Source: Pristionchus mayeri (lineage: Eukaryota > Nematoda > Chromadorea > Rhabditida > Neodiplogasteridae). Taken from it: a stretch of 64,000 nucleotides of DNA. A program made the translations under genes and the position numbers. Below, piece after piece: positions 23,569-35,201 of the stretch. Location: positions 6,262,001 to 6,326,000 of the forward strand of contig BTRK01000005.1 of the NCBI GenBank assembly GCA_036245805.1. Reading direction: 5' to 3'. Every line of letters starts with the position of its first letter. Within the stretch, counting starts at the first letter, position 1. The notes beneath the pieces were generated by a model that did not search any database, was not told the DNA's origin, and saw nothing but the letters and a program-made list of their open reading frames with translations.

Positions 23569-25845
23569 TCATATTCGGCATGCTGGATGATACAACGCAA
23601 TGATTCGTACCGTGCAGAACAGCCATTCGATATATCTCCATGACAGCGCAAAAGTGATGTATACGCATGCATTGTGTTCGTCAAATGTATAGCAGGTCGG
23701 AATGAGGAAGCCAATTACAGCGTTCTGAAACTCATGACGTCCAGTTATTTTGAGTACATTGCTTACTTTGATTATGAACGTAATCACAAATGCACGTTGC
23801 ATTGAGTACTCGATTTCGTAGCTTTCTTTGATCTGTAAAATGTGGATATCGTCTCTTATTCATAATCGTACATCGTGTGGTGAGTATAGTTAGAGACCAC
23901 AACGCGTTCTGTCAAAATCGTATCACGAGGCAATTTTTAAGTCTAATGCAACCCTAACGGTCTGAATAAGACAATCCTTTTTGATTTAAGGCGATATCTT
24001 CACTCTGTTCCGAGTTATTATCAAAAAACCTCCATCTCGCTCTCAACGGGGAAATGTTCGAAATCGGGATAGTGGGAAGAATATGCACGCCGGAAAGAAA
24101 ATATACAACTCCTTATCGCCACCGAGCATCTGCTCAATTGTTGTGGTGGTAGAGGTCTAGCTCTCGCTTCCCGAACGGTTGGGTTCGAATCCCCACGGTT
24201 GAAAGTGGTTTGCATTTTTTTGCAATCATTTTTCAAATTCTTTTTCCCTTTACGGCGGAACGAAAAAAAACATTCCTCAGTCTTCCAATTTTGCATGATG
24301 TATCTTACTGATGGGAACTACAAATCACGAGTGGAGCATCTGTACAGGAGTACAATGGTCCATTTTACGCCTATTTTAATTTTAATTAGCGTATGCTAAC
24401 CTAATTAGAATTGATTGATCAAGCTACTCCACTGACCATTTATGAAGGATCCTAAGAGCTACCGAAATCGCTTTTGATCGCCAGATTTGGTTGAGAATTC
24501 GAGCCGCCGTGGCTTTTGCGGATTTTGAGCGATTTCTGTATTCCCGAAAGTGGGCGTGGCTTGCGGTCTCTAAGTATAGTTCCTAATTCTGGTCACCTTA
24601 TGTTCATATACCACACTCTCTAGCCTTACAAACTAGTTCGTGAAACGATACCACCATCTCTATATTTTACACACTCTCTCACAACTCGACCGGTTGAGAG
24701 ATTATGCAAAATAAAGATACGAAGTACCGAACTACGAACTATATTACAAATGGTCGACTAGACTTGATGAAATGAAAACGGTGACCTGAAGAACTCGTGC
24801 GGCCTAATGCGGAAAAAAAACAAAGAACAAAACGAATTTCTCAATCTACTGCACAACGCTCGAATCTGATATCGGGCATTCAAACAATTGACGCCAAGTC
24901 GATCTTTCGATTTTAATGTGATAACGCGAAGCGACCATCTGTTCATCTAAAAAAGTTATTTCAAATAAATTCGAATATTATTAATCACAATTAGTGTTCC
25001 AATATCGAGTAGACACGTTGCGCCGCTTGAGATGTAGTGATATCCAGCTGAGTAGGTTAGTAAATCAGTAAGCCATATCAGTAAGTCAGAAAGTCAAGTC
25101 AAGCACGTCACAAGTGAGTATCTCAGTGAAAACGTCAGTAAAAAACATAAGCTAAACCTTTTCCCAGGGCGTATTTCCTCAAGATTTTCGCAAAACCCGC
25201 GTTCGAAAATCGTTCCCACGCCACACTCTCTTCATTATACACACTCTCTCGCCGATCAACCGGTCGAGAGAGAGTGCGAAATGAAGAAAAGGTGGCCCGA
25301 ATTACGACCTCTAATCGAAACTCACTATTAGCCGCCCAGCTTTCAGCCGCTGCACATACTACAGCGATTGCAGTGAACAAAAGCAGTTTCTTGCAGAACG
25401 GAGAGGCGTGATATGAAGCCGCTCGCGTAGCAGAAATCATTCGCTCGGAAGCGATTGCAATTTCATGAAGCAGAAAGAAGACTTGCGCGCTGACCATGCC
25501 GTTCAGTAAGAACGAGCGGATTTCTGGCAACAATGATATCAATATTTTTTGTAATTCACGGAAGATTACCGGGATCGAAGCGGTCTCGGGGAAAATCATT
25601 CATCGTCATGTTAACTATGCCGATGGATAAATTGGTTGAGAATTGGATGATATGCCCGAGCACCCAAAAGTAAAGTAAACACCTGATAGAGTATACATAA
25701 AAATGAAAAAATATCCGTATACTTACTTGCAATTTGGGTGAAACTGCGCGCGTTGTAGTACAAGAAGAAAAACAGATGCGATAAAGAGCGCGAATAAATT
25801 TAGTACAATTTCGAATATTCCAAGCGCCAGATGAACGCAAGCCAT
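23569..25845 (-). CDS. SRE-class chemoreceptor, middle exons incomplete
   Basis: Second SRE-like serpentine receptor. Minus-strand exons: 25845-25727 (starts MACVHLALGIFEIVLNLFAL, TM1, ends HPNC), 25682-25570 (TM2 and glycosylated loop with NMT), then a 46-base intron, 25523-25326 (TM3 with EIAIASERMISAT, then TM4), later 23832-23767 (YEIEYSMQRAFVITFIIK, start of TM6) and 23724-23569 (TM6-TM7, ending IIALYHPACRI stop). All listed joins keep phase. The TM5 exon is not found. An open stretch at 24946-24758 (RLGVNCLNARYQIRALCSR) resembles the RYQ loop-3 motif of SRE proteins and may belong here. Two family 2 MITEs sit in the introns. The C-terminal F..L...W block of SRE proteins was not seen, so it may be truncated. 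Confidence 0.65.
24124..24200 (+). other. tRNA-like sequence
   Basis: gttgtggtggtagaggtcta supplies an A-box-like motif, and gggttcgaatccccacgg a good B box. The body between does not form a convincing anticodon arm. Probably a tRNA-derived repeat or pseudogene inside an intron of the SRE gene. Confidence 0.5.
24572..24741. mobile_element. Family 2 MITEs, two nested or tandem copies
   Basis: One copy starts TAtagttcctaattctggtc. A second internal head follows (tagttcgtgaaacgatacca), then the stem atattttacacactctct / gagattatgcaaaataaaga and the tail gtaccgaactacgaactaTA. It appears to be one element inserted in another. Confidence 0.55.
25205..25314. mobile_element. Hairpin MITE, family 2
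   Basis: Stem cttcattatacacactctct / agagagtgcgaaatgaag around accggtcg, with the family tail ggcccgaattacgacctcTA. It lies in the SRE intron immediately after the TM4 exon. Confidence 0.6.
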
Positions 25846-27004
25846 ATGGAGAAAATCTCGTTATGATTAATTTTCAGCTGAAGCGTATTATAGCACTTCT
25901 TTATAGGGAATTATAATTCGAATGACAGTGAATAATTAATAAATTCCCTGGAGGGATTAGAGAGGGGATACGCTCATAGATTTTTTTCTGGCTTCTAGGT
26001 AACGCACTAACATAAAAGTACATTTTTTAAAATTTGTAAACAAACACAGTACATTGTTTGTACGTTCCACATCTAGTAGTGGTCTCTGTATGCGCTTATC
26101 AGTAATTTGTAATAAAATCATCATTCGAATTTTCCGGAAAAAAAACCTTCGTGCACTTATTTTCTATGGAATTATAGAGAGATTGAAATATGCATGCGTC
26201 CAAAAATCAATTGCATTATCGTTTAAAGGAGGACTCTCGGCAAAGTAGCAACATCGATAGAAGGGAGGTTCCACCATGCAAAGATCATAGCGTGAGCGCG
26301 AGCTGGAAGTGGTCAAACATCGGTAGGATATCTCAGTGGTATAGCAGCCGTCACGTAATCGGAAGGATGCGGGTTCGATTCCCACCAGTTTTTGACAAAA
26401 GTTAAAAATATTTGAATTCGCGCACTTCCCTGCCCCGTCAAGCGTCCATGGCACTCATCCAACTAATCATAATTCTGTAGAGAGTTGAGATATTAATTTT
26501 TTTTTTTGGAGGCTTTAGTCGTTAAGAGGATCTTGGCCATGGTTACTAAAGGCTCCAAAGTTGAACTTTGCTTACAGTCCTCCTTTAATCGCATGTTATG
26601 TCGCATGCACTGTTTCAGAGTAGGGTTTTTATGATTTATCTGCTGCCATTCATAACCATTCATTTATTTATTCCGGTAGGGATGAGATCGGTAGAATAAC
26701 TTGAGGGTATGTTGAGGACAAATCTGACAAATTTACATATTGATTTCACAAATGGTGTGTAGTAGTATGCAGTTGGCAGACTGAACACTATTCATAAAGT
26801 GGGAATTTCGTACTGCATCCTCTGATGAGTGCTGTTCATAACTAGGGATGTGTTAGTTTCCACGTGTCGAATTTTTCGCGTTTGACGAAGCACAAACCTG
26901 ATGTATTCAGTTATTAACAACATTTTGAACAAATGTCTCGTTCTCTAAATTACAATCTTTCTCGTCGGTTACAATCTGAGGAAGATCTCAAGTAGAGGAG
27001 AATA
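25846..27004. other. Intergenic
   Basis: Only a tRNA-like sequence (26317-26392) is recognisable. The rest is AT-rich without exons I can support. Confidence 0.5.
26317..26392 (+). other. tRNA-like sequence
   Basis: ggatatctcagtggtatagc gives the D arm with its A box, and gcgggttcgattcccacc the T arm with a perfect B box. The anticodon loop region (ccgtcacgtaatcgg) lacks the usual U33, so this is more likely a pseudo-tRNA or SINE-like remnant than a working tRNA. Confidence 0.55.
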
Positions 27005-30000
27005 CTATTGGTAGAAATGCAAAACTAACGATCGATAGGGTCGGATCAGCGCCAGTGTGAGGAGTGGGCTGAGACAGGAGGGCACGGAGGCGAACTGAAC
27101 ACAACAATTAAATAAATTTCAAACAAACTAATGAGTGAATTTCGGACATTGTGACTCACAAATTATGCGAACTGTGAGTTGGCTGGTTATTCATAGCTGG
27201 TTAATGTCAAAAACAACTTACAAAGAAAACAAAGTTCTCCATCAGCGGATGTCTGTAGACGTCCATCAGGAGCATCGTGAAGATGACGTCGGCAATGAGC
27301 GTGAAGATGGGCAGACAGGCATGGTAGGTGAGGGTCTGCCAAATATAGATGCCTTAGAAATATCAGATCTGTTCGAATAAGTATGATGTCCTATGCGATT
27401 AACGTGTCCTACGTTTACGTACCACCGTGGTACGTATCTTTTTATTGTGATACGTATCTTTCATGCTGTAATGACCAAATGCGCGCCCTATAAGTGCTTA
27501 AAAGGAGTATAATTGTGTGGTTTTCCATGCGCCTTCGCCTGTGACTGCGCACACAGAACTAAGAGAGTCAATTCTTGCGAAGCCCTTCCTTCCGGAAAGT
27601 ATACTATGACCATTGTATTTCAAATATTGTGAAATACTCAAGAATGAAACCTAATACTATATTTCAATAAAATTGATTCTCGGCTTTTGAGTGTCTGACT
27701 TCCTTGAGCAACTACAAAATTCAAGCTCATTCTAGTCGGGCAATGTTCCCGTGTGAGATTCACTTCCGCTTCCGCAAATTCCAGTCGAGAGGAACTTCCG
27801 ACCCAAATGTATCAATGTTCCCTGTACTTCGCGAAAATAAGAATGGTTACTCCAAGAAATGTTCTATCAACGCTTACAAGATCATAACTAACAACGATCA
27901 GCAACTTACTCTGACTAGCTGCATGTGCAACTCTTTCGTGCGCTCGCTAATCTGAGAGCCGGCTCGGCGCAATACTCGAAGAATCTGAAAGGTAACGGTG
28001 TTTTTAATTGATTTTCATCTCGAAATGACAATCTGCATGTAAGCATTTTATCTACGTGTCATATATGCTCAAGTAGAGCTCGTATTGGAATGGTTTTGTA
28101 TCATGCTCAGATATGTTTCATGTTCGCTATACATATGGGCTATGTAGTGAACATGAAACATATCTGAAAATGAAGCAAAACCATTCCCATAAGAGAACCC
28201 TATGTTCAAGGTGTGCGCAGAGTTGCAAAGAAGCATGCGATTTCCATGCACTCTGATCTACATTCTTTGATTCCTCTTCATTTCACACCAGCGCGTGGGA
28301 GCAACAAGGGGGTCGTACCCTCACGAGATACAAATACTTGTGAAATCCACCCTACCTTGAATCTCACGATGAGAATATAGACATAGCTCGGGATAGGCAT
28401 GATCATTGGGTAGTACACGGCGAAATCGGCAAATATGTTGCCTCGAGCAGGATTGCCTGAACAGTATGCATAATAATATTAAAGCAATGTATTTGTGTAA
28501 GGGACAGATCCGATAGATCATGAACTGAGTGACAGAAATAGAACTCCGTTCTACGAAACTTTGGCATAATTACCAATGCACAATTGCATCCACTGGGGTC
28601 ACTAGGTATCTATCCGATACATCTTGGGTCAATGCTTTTAGTGGGTAAATGCGAATGCTTTTAGTGGTCGATTGCTTTTAGTAGTTCGACGGACCAGTAA
28701 TTGATCCATTCGCATAATCCAGGTTCGGGAAGTATTGAGAAAGGGCAGCTTTTACTTCTGCATCATGGAGAGCAGAGAGCGGCATTGTTACCTGCAAAAC
28801 TTCCATATACGCACATTTTTTATCATCTTTGAGGTTAAATACCATTTGAAAAGCTGAAGGAATGTACAAAACGGCGATGATAATGCCGATCTTGTGTGGA
28901 CTGGGCGTTCGAGCGTGAGAAAGTGCGGCAAGTCTGCATTTTATCATGACTTCATAATGTTTGCAGGACTTGTATCAACCGAAATGATCATGAATTTTAG
29001 CCAAAATTAAGGATGAACAGTACATACCGGTACCAGAACGAGACAACCATCAGAGCAATTGAATTAGTAAAGGTGTGGAGGTAGATTGAGAATATTGCAT
29101 AGCAGAATCCTGAAAACATTCTCCTTCATCTGCGAATATATGCTTGAAATAATGAAGGACATCAATTATTACTTTTAGAAACGACGGAACATGCACCGTG
29201 CCAAACATGAGCAGTGATTATTGGAGTCGGGACTGATCTAAAAAATGGCTGTGAACGTAGAAAAAAATAGCAATATCAACCTCAAAATAATGGCCGCATC
29301 CGAAAGCATGCATATTAGATCGTTTATGGTTGTGAGAAGCAGGAGAGTTGAATATTTCTGAAATTGAAAATGTGTATATTTTTGTAGCGAAATATCTTCG
29401 CTACTATAATTTCATTCATTTATAATTAATAATATTCAATAAACAAGTCAATTTAATAATTCGATAGTAAATAAAATCAGTTCTTGCTTCATGAATTACG
29501 GTGTGCATCTACCAAACGCACTCGCTGCGAATCGACCCGGCTGCGTGTACCGAGCCGCGATACTCAGTCTGATTTCGAAATATTTTTCCCTGGACATTTT
29601 CGTCCGGTTGTTGTCGTTAAGGTTCGATTGACGTGTTGCTTCACGTCGTCGCCCTTCTCCCGTTTCACTTCAACCATTCAGTACTAGACGACTCACTGTC
29701 TAGCCCCTGTCACTCATTAGCTGTCCTGCCGTTGTCGCGAGCTAAATTATCGTTCTTTCACCCAGTTTTCCCATCCATTCCGCCCATATTTCACTCAACC
29801 ACATTTGTCATCATTCCTTCCAATCATTCCATAGTATCGCATAATCGTTAGCGTGCTATTATTCATCCATTCCACGTTCATTACGCTTCATTGTCAGACG
29901 CAGTTCACTTCGTCCGACTTACACCGCACACTCATCGATCGACTTCAACATTGATCGATCGACTCTCCACTTCCTTCTCCTCTTCAATAATAAAGGTACA

Positions 30001-33000
30001 CTTGCCCCTCATTAATCGAATCAATTCCATTCCCCCTTTCTTGTTTATTAATTAGTTTTTTCGTCTTAAACTTGTAAATTTAAATAAATAAAGTTATTTT
30101 ATTATCACCCTTTGTCCCTTGCATTCCATTAACAGATTCTGGCAACGGAATCCTGTACATGGTGCATCGGCTTTTTTAAACAATCCATAATCATCAAGTC
30201 CCGCGTGGCCCAAAAGCATTCTATCACCAATCACCCCACTTTCGCTCATTCCCAAAGCAATCACCATTACTTCCACTTCCACTTTCACTCTCCCACCAAA
30301 CGTTTCAACTCGCCGTCAAAGAATGGGCGACACTTTCGTGTCAGATTTCACTAATGACTACGACAAACTCTATTCCCTTCTCGATGAGCTCAAGCCACTT
30401 TTCGACAAAATCAATCTCGAAACATCGAGACTGCCCCAGATTTCGAGTCTAAACGATATCCAGTCACTGAGCTCCCACATGGTCACTACCATTGGTGACG
30501 CCGAAGAAATCATCACCAGTTATGCAGGAATCGCCGAGTCGATCGAAGCGAGAATCGAAGAAATGGCCAAGAAGATCGAGGACAATGAGAAAGCTGGAAA
30601 GGAGAAGAACCATTACGACCAAGTAAAGAAGGCCGAGCATGGATCGAGCGGTCTTCCGATGGGCGCAGTCAGTTTGGCTTCTCTTCTCAAAAGTAAAGAG
30701 TCGAAATACGAAAATACCCTCACTAGATCGATACGACGCGTTCGCGCAGTGTCGATGCTAGGAAATTTCGTTGACCAGGGCGCATCTCTCAATCAGCCTT
30801 CCCCTCAGTCTTTCGCACCTACGCCCAATCAAAACGCATTCACCGAGCAATCATCCCCTCCCTCCCCTGTCACTCAGTCTCATCCCGCGCATGTCAGCCA
30901 GGGGGGAAATAGTAGTATCATCGACAGCCGTTCACTTACTGCTGTTCCCTTCCCGCCAGCAACCGGCACTCGGGAATCAACTCTCACTCATATTTCATCA
31001 CCCAATGCAATTATTTCGTCATCGACGGAATCACCTCCCCCACTCGATTCAGTGTCACATAGGCCTAGCCTCTCACTTCCACCCCCCGATTGAGTCCCTC
31101 ATTATCAACCAGCCACACTTGTCAGAAGTAGAAAAGATTTTCCACATTCGCTCTAATCTGAAAGGAGAAGCGCACTCTCTAATCGCATCACTCCCCGTTC
31201 AGCCTAGCTTCCTCACCAAAATGCTCACTAGACTAGAATCAGAATACGATCGATACGACCTCACTCAAGCTCGTCTAATGCAATCACTTCGTTCCATTAG
31301 AGCCAAATCATCCCGAGTAGACGACCAACTGTCAGCTGTCCGTGCCATGATCAACATAGCTCACTCCATTCATGGAGACTCGGGTATCAATGCTCTTTGT
31401 ATGCAACAACAACTTGCTGAAAGCATCCACCCCAAGTTTATTACGCTTGTCACTCGTAATAAACCTGATTCACTTGTGTCCGCTCTCGAACTAATTGAGG
31501 ACAAATTGCGCGAGGAGCGCGAGGAGTCCATCATGATCAGCGCTTTCTCTTCACCGCGCCCCACTTCCTCTTTTCACCCACCGCACAGCACTGGTGCGCA
31601 TCCTCTCACGGCTAGCTCGCTGGCATTGGCTCAACCAGAGTACTCTGCCACTAGCCCATCCCTCTCACACCTTCCCATGGCTAGCTCGCTGACATCGGCT
31701 CAACCGGAGTACCCTGTCACTAGTCATTCCCCTTCCACCAAACCCCTCTGTGTATTCTGTGGTGCCCACAGCTTCAGTGGAAACTGCACTCAGGTCACAT
31801 CGATCAAAGAGAAATTCAACATTCTGAGATCGAAGTCACTCTGCTTTTCCTGTTTCGCTGCCAATCACAAATCCAACGATTGTCGCAAGTCGTGTCATAC
31901 ATGCAAGGGCAAGCACCACTCCTCCCTCTGCGATAAATCCCAAACCCCTGCGCACATTTCAGCCCACTCTGTCACCACAAAACCCTCCATTCAAATCAAC
32001 AGTAGGCTGCTAACTGTCCCAGTCCCACTTGCAAACTTCTCTATGCGTAAAACATCATACGCTGACGTGTTGCTAGATGCTGGCGCACAAGTTTCTCTCA
32101 TCTCTCGTAGTTTAGCATCAAAGCTCGACCTCAAACCAATCGATCAGTTCCACACTGCAATCACAGGAATCACGAGCAATACTCAGAATACACCACTCCC
32201 TTCCAATCATGAGGTTGTCGAGCTCCAACTCGGTACTGATCAAGGCTTGAAATTGATCACTGCTGTTGTTCATGATACTGACCCCCTCACTCAGCCGATC
32301 CATAATAGGCCACTCTCATCTGCTGATTTGCGAGTAATCGAGAACACCATTCAGGCAGTACCTGGTCATTTCGCAGAGTGCACTGTTAGTCCCGACCTCA
32401 TTCTCGGAGTCGGTGATACCTTCAGATTTCTCGAGAATTCCACCACTACGACACTACCTAGTGGATATCGCTTGATTCAGTCTGTACTTGGACCACTCGG
32501 CGCAGGTTCCGAGAACTCGAAACCCTCACTCCCGGTTCAGTTCAACGCATCAGTTCCACTAATTGAACCCGGGTATCAATACGTAATCTCTTCCCTTTCC
32601 ATGTCAAATCAATGCACTTCCACTGCGCAGCCCACTGACTCCTCTCCTCACACAACTATACACTCACGCATGCTTCCTCAAACAACAACGCGCCCCTTCC
32701 CCTATCTCCCTCTCCCACGTGCACTGTCCCTTGCGACTCTCCCATCCCTGCACACCCACCCACTAGTCTCACTGCCCTTGTTTCCTCAGCTTGCACACCC
32801 ACACCCCCCCTTCCACTGTTAGCATGGCGACCAGTGCCCGATCAATTTCTGAGTACAGCACTGCCTGTCCAACGACCATCACTGAGTGCCATCCCGGAGC
32901 GGATGCCTCATCTCGATCTCCTCAAATCACTGTCAATATGACGACACCTGAGAGATCCCACCCTCACCCGTTCCCAGCAGAACACTCGCATAACACATAA

Positions 33001-35201
33001 TCGTCGATGGTGACTTCCGAACAGCCCCTCGTCACCCATCATTCCCCTCCATTTTCCACGTGCAGCAGTGAAACACCCATTCATCCAGAGATCACCACAT
33101 CGATAATGATGACTGCCGAACAGTCACTTGTCACTCCTTCATGCCCCTCCACTGTCACTGCAGCATGCAACGTAGTGTCTCAACCACGCATCGAGGACTT
33201 AGTTCAGCCAGAGGCAGCCACTCAGTCGCTCGTTACACATCCCCACACCCATCCCCTGATTACCAGCAACCAATTTACAATCACCACGCACTCTCCTGCA
33301 CCTTCTCATTTGCACCCAGTCTCTTTCCATTCTACTGCACTCTCTAATGGGATTTCAGTGAAGCCTCCCAAGCACATCGCGCATCCCTCCGCGCAATCTC
33401 ACGAGGTCTCATTGGAACCATCTGCCACGAGTTCGCACCACCCCCCGATCACTCCTGTGCCCACTCTTCCTTCATCATTGAACAACCATCCCGTAATCAC
33501 CACATGCAGCTCTTTTGTGACGAATCCATCCAATTCTCAATGTCCACCTTTCGTTCCCAGCTCTCATGAGACCAACCATAGAGCAGTCATTGCACATTCA
33601 GGAGCACTCTACTATCAATCATGTAGCTCCAGAGATCCCGATCATTGCTCAGTGCCCAATTATTCCCCTTGTAGTGTCACTAGTCCGAACAGTCATGATC
33701 ATGAGAGCCTCATTCCTCATGACAGCATCACTTCTTCCAGTACAGAGGGGAGGGTACATGCCCACAACAGGCGCATAGCTTTACATGATGAGCCCATCAC
33801 TCGTAGTGACATCTCACTAGGCAAACGGGCCCTCTCTCGTGGTCCCCCCTCCCCAGGATTCCAGAGTGACCACACACTGAAATTTTCCAATCACCATCAA
33901 TCCAATCACTCGTTCAATTCCAGATCCAAGGGTCATAGCCCTCGATCGATCGACCAGGCCACGACCACTCATGCCAGCCAAGGCCGAGCAGAGAAGACTC
34001 AAGTGAATGAGAAGAACAACGACTTCCTAAGTGAGCCCAAAAGTGACCCCACTTAGAGTAATCGGCCAGATTGGCAAACATGTGTATTTATTTGTCACCC
34101 AATCGAAATTTCTTGCTAATTGTAGATAGTTAGTTCATTGTCTCTCATTTTTTCTTTGTCTTTTCATCTTCCCACCACTCAATCCTTCATCCATCAAACC
34201 ATTCTCTCACTCGATCCCATCACATACCAATCACTTCCCATTCCTTCTTTTGCCTCCCTCCCAGTGTAGCGAAATATCTTCGCTACTATAATTTCATTCA
34301 TTTATAATTAATAATATTCAATAAACAAGTCAATTTAATAATTCGATAGTAAATAAAATCAGTTCTTGCTTCATGAATTACGGTGTGCACCTACCAAACG
34401 CACTCGCTGCGAATCGACCCGGCTGCGTGTACCGAGCCGCGATACTCAGTCTGATTTCGAAATATTTTTCCCTGGACATTTTCGTCCGGTTGTTGTCGTT
34501 AAGGTTCGATTGACGTGTTGCTTCACGTCGTCGCCCTTCTCCCGTTTCACTTCAACCATTCAGTACTAGACGACTCACTGTCTAGCCCCTGTCACTCATT
34601 AGCTGTCCTGCCGTTGTCGCGAGCTAAATCATCGTTCTTTCACCCAGTTTTCCCATCCATTCCGCCCATATTTCACTCAACCACATTTGTCATCATTCCT
34701 TCCAATCATTCCATAGTATCGCATAATCGTTAGCGTGCTATTATTCATCCATTGCACGTTCATTACGCTTCATTGTCAGACGCAGTTCACTTCGTCCGAC
34801 TTACACCGCACACTCATCGATCGACTTCAACATTGATCGATCGACTCTCCACTTCCTTCTCCTCTTCAATAATAAAGGTACACTTGCCCCTCATTAAGCA
34901 AATCAATTCCATTCTCCCTTTCTTGTTTATTAATTAGTTTTTTCGCCTTAAACTTGTAAATTTAAATAAATAAAGTTATTTTATTATCACCCTTTGTCCC
35001 TTGCATTCCATTAACAGATTCTGGCAACGGAATCCTGTACAATTTTGATAATTCGAGTAAAATTACCTTGAACGATGAAGGAGTATGACGCAATATGGCA
35101 TAACCAAGAAGTACATTTGCTGAAATTCCCACAAGTACTAAAGAGTACTGAGCTATAGCTGCAGCGATAAATGATGGATGTTCTGCGGATGTGTATGCCA
35201 T
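27005..35201 (-). CDS. SRD-class chemoreceptor, 325 aa, with a retroelement in intron 1
   Basis: Complete nematode SRD-class GPCR. Nine exons, all in phase, total 978 nt: 35201-35067 (TM1; GISANVLLGYAILRHTPSSF), 29357-29281 (TM2; LLLLTTINDLICMLSDAAII), 29237-29173 (loop with HGAC), 29109-29028 (TM3; NSIALMVVSFWYR), 28933-28695 (TM4 and long second extracellular loop with NGS), 28456-28356 (TM5; ADFAVYYPMIMPIPSYVYIL), 27984-27910 (loop 3; SERTKELHMQLVR), 27335-27222 (TM6; TLTYHACLPIFTLIAD) and 27094-27005 (TM7; LALIRPYRS). The KELHMQL and IRPYR motifs match the class. Intron 1 is about 5.7 kb because a BEL/Pao element inserted in the opposite orientation; no exon is broken, so splicing may survive. 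A copy of exon 1 without the insertion is at 45539-45673. Confidence 0.88.
28076..28202. mobile_element. Hairpin MITE, family 1, copy 3
   Basis: Arms attggaatggttttgtatca, then gctcagatatgtttcatgtt, and the inverted aacatgaaacatatctgaaa, ending ccattcccataagagaaccc. It sits in the intron between the TM5 and loop-3 exons of the SRD gene. Its left terminus is degenerate. Confidence 0.7.
29383..30159 (+). repeat. Left LTR, 777 bp
   Basis: Begins TGTAGCGAAATATC and ends GGAATCCTGTACA (TG..CA). It contains AATAAA-type polyadenylation signals near its 3' part (aataataaagg, aaataaataaagtt). It differs from the right LTR at about seven positions I could spot, so roughly 99% identical. Confidence 0.95.
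30160..30171 (+). other. Primer-binding site, tRNA-Gly
   Basis: TGGTGCATCGGC begins at the first base after the LTR. It is the reverse complement of GCCGATGCACCA, the usual eukaryotic tRNA-Gly 3' end plus CCA. Confidence 0.8.
30323..31093 (+). pseudogene. BEL/Pao gag N-terminal part, truncated
   Basis: A 256-aa frame starting MGDTFVSDFTNDYDKLYSLL, with a helical, Glu/Lys-rich segment around residues 60-100 and then a Ser/Pro-rich linker. It would be the start of the capsid polyprotein. It runs out of frame exactly where the family has the F.G....W..F block: that block is missing and the homologous sequence continues in another frame, so an internal deletion of that segment is likely. Described only; no repaired protein is given. 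Confidence 0.7.
31086..32822 (+). pseudogene. BEL/Pao gag C-terminal part, zinc knuckles and retropep-sin-like domain
   Basis: Continues the polyprotein in the next frame. A DUF1759-like capsid region comes first (EKIFHIRSNLKGEAHSLI), then Cys-rich knuckles (CVFCGAHSFSGNC, LCFSCFAANHKSNDC, CHTCKGKHHSSLC), then a DUF1758-type aspartyl protease core in which DAG replaces the usual D[ST]G (VLLDAGAQVSLISRSLA), followed by GVGDTFRFL. The open frame extends upstream to 30771, but that part is a shadow. It ends at a stop at 32820 after a shift into low-complexity sequence, and no polymerase follows. In the element this would package RNA and process the polyprotein. Confidence 0.8.
32791..34056 (+). 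pseudogene. Ser/Thr/Pro/His-rich frame in place of pol
   Basis: One frame with a single stop at 32998-33000, so two pieces (to 32997, and 33007-34056, 349 aa). It is rich in Ser, Thr, Pro and His and has imperfect repeats such as TSEQPLVTHHSP and TAEQSLVTPSCP. No RT (Y.DD), RNase H or integrase (HH-CC, D,D35E) motif is visible. It may be expanded linker sequence left after the deletion of pol, or captured sequence. No function can be given. Confidence 0.5.
34265..35041 (+). repeat. Right LTR, 777 bp
   Basis: Same length as the left LTR, with differences such as gtgcacctacc for gtgcatctacc, ccattgcacg for ccattccacg and cattaagcaaatc for cattaatcgaatc. It is followed by the duplicated ATTTT. 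Confidence 0.95.

Larger units (their letters stand above)
29383..35041 (+). mobile_element. BEL/Pao LTR retrotransposon, non-autonomous
   Basis: 5.66 kb, two 777-bp LTRs, flanked by the 5-bp target duplication ATTTT (29378-29382 and 35042-35046). The uninterrupted site is present at about 45515-45530. The primer-binding site (30160-30171, TGGTGCATCGGC) complements the 3' end of tRNA-Gly. The internal 4.1 kb carries gag-type and retropepsin sequence typical of BEL/Pao, but I find no reverse transcriptase, RNase H or integrase. The second half is a Ser/Thr/Pro/His-rich frame. No purine-rich tract precedes the right LTR; that junction is pyrimidine-rich. Recent by its LTR similarity; it must have been mobilised by an autonomous relative. 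Confidence 0.92.

Noticed and set aside
29484..29851. Two open frames repeated at 34366-34733
   Set aside because: They lie wholly within the LTRs.
30771..31085. Upstream part of the second BEL/Pao frame
   Set aside because: Here the neighbouring frame matches gag better, so this part is a shadow frame.
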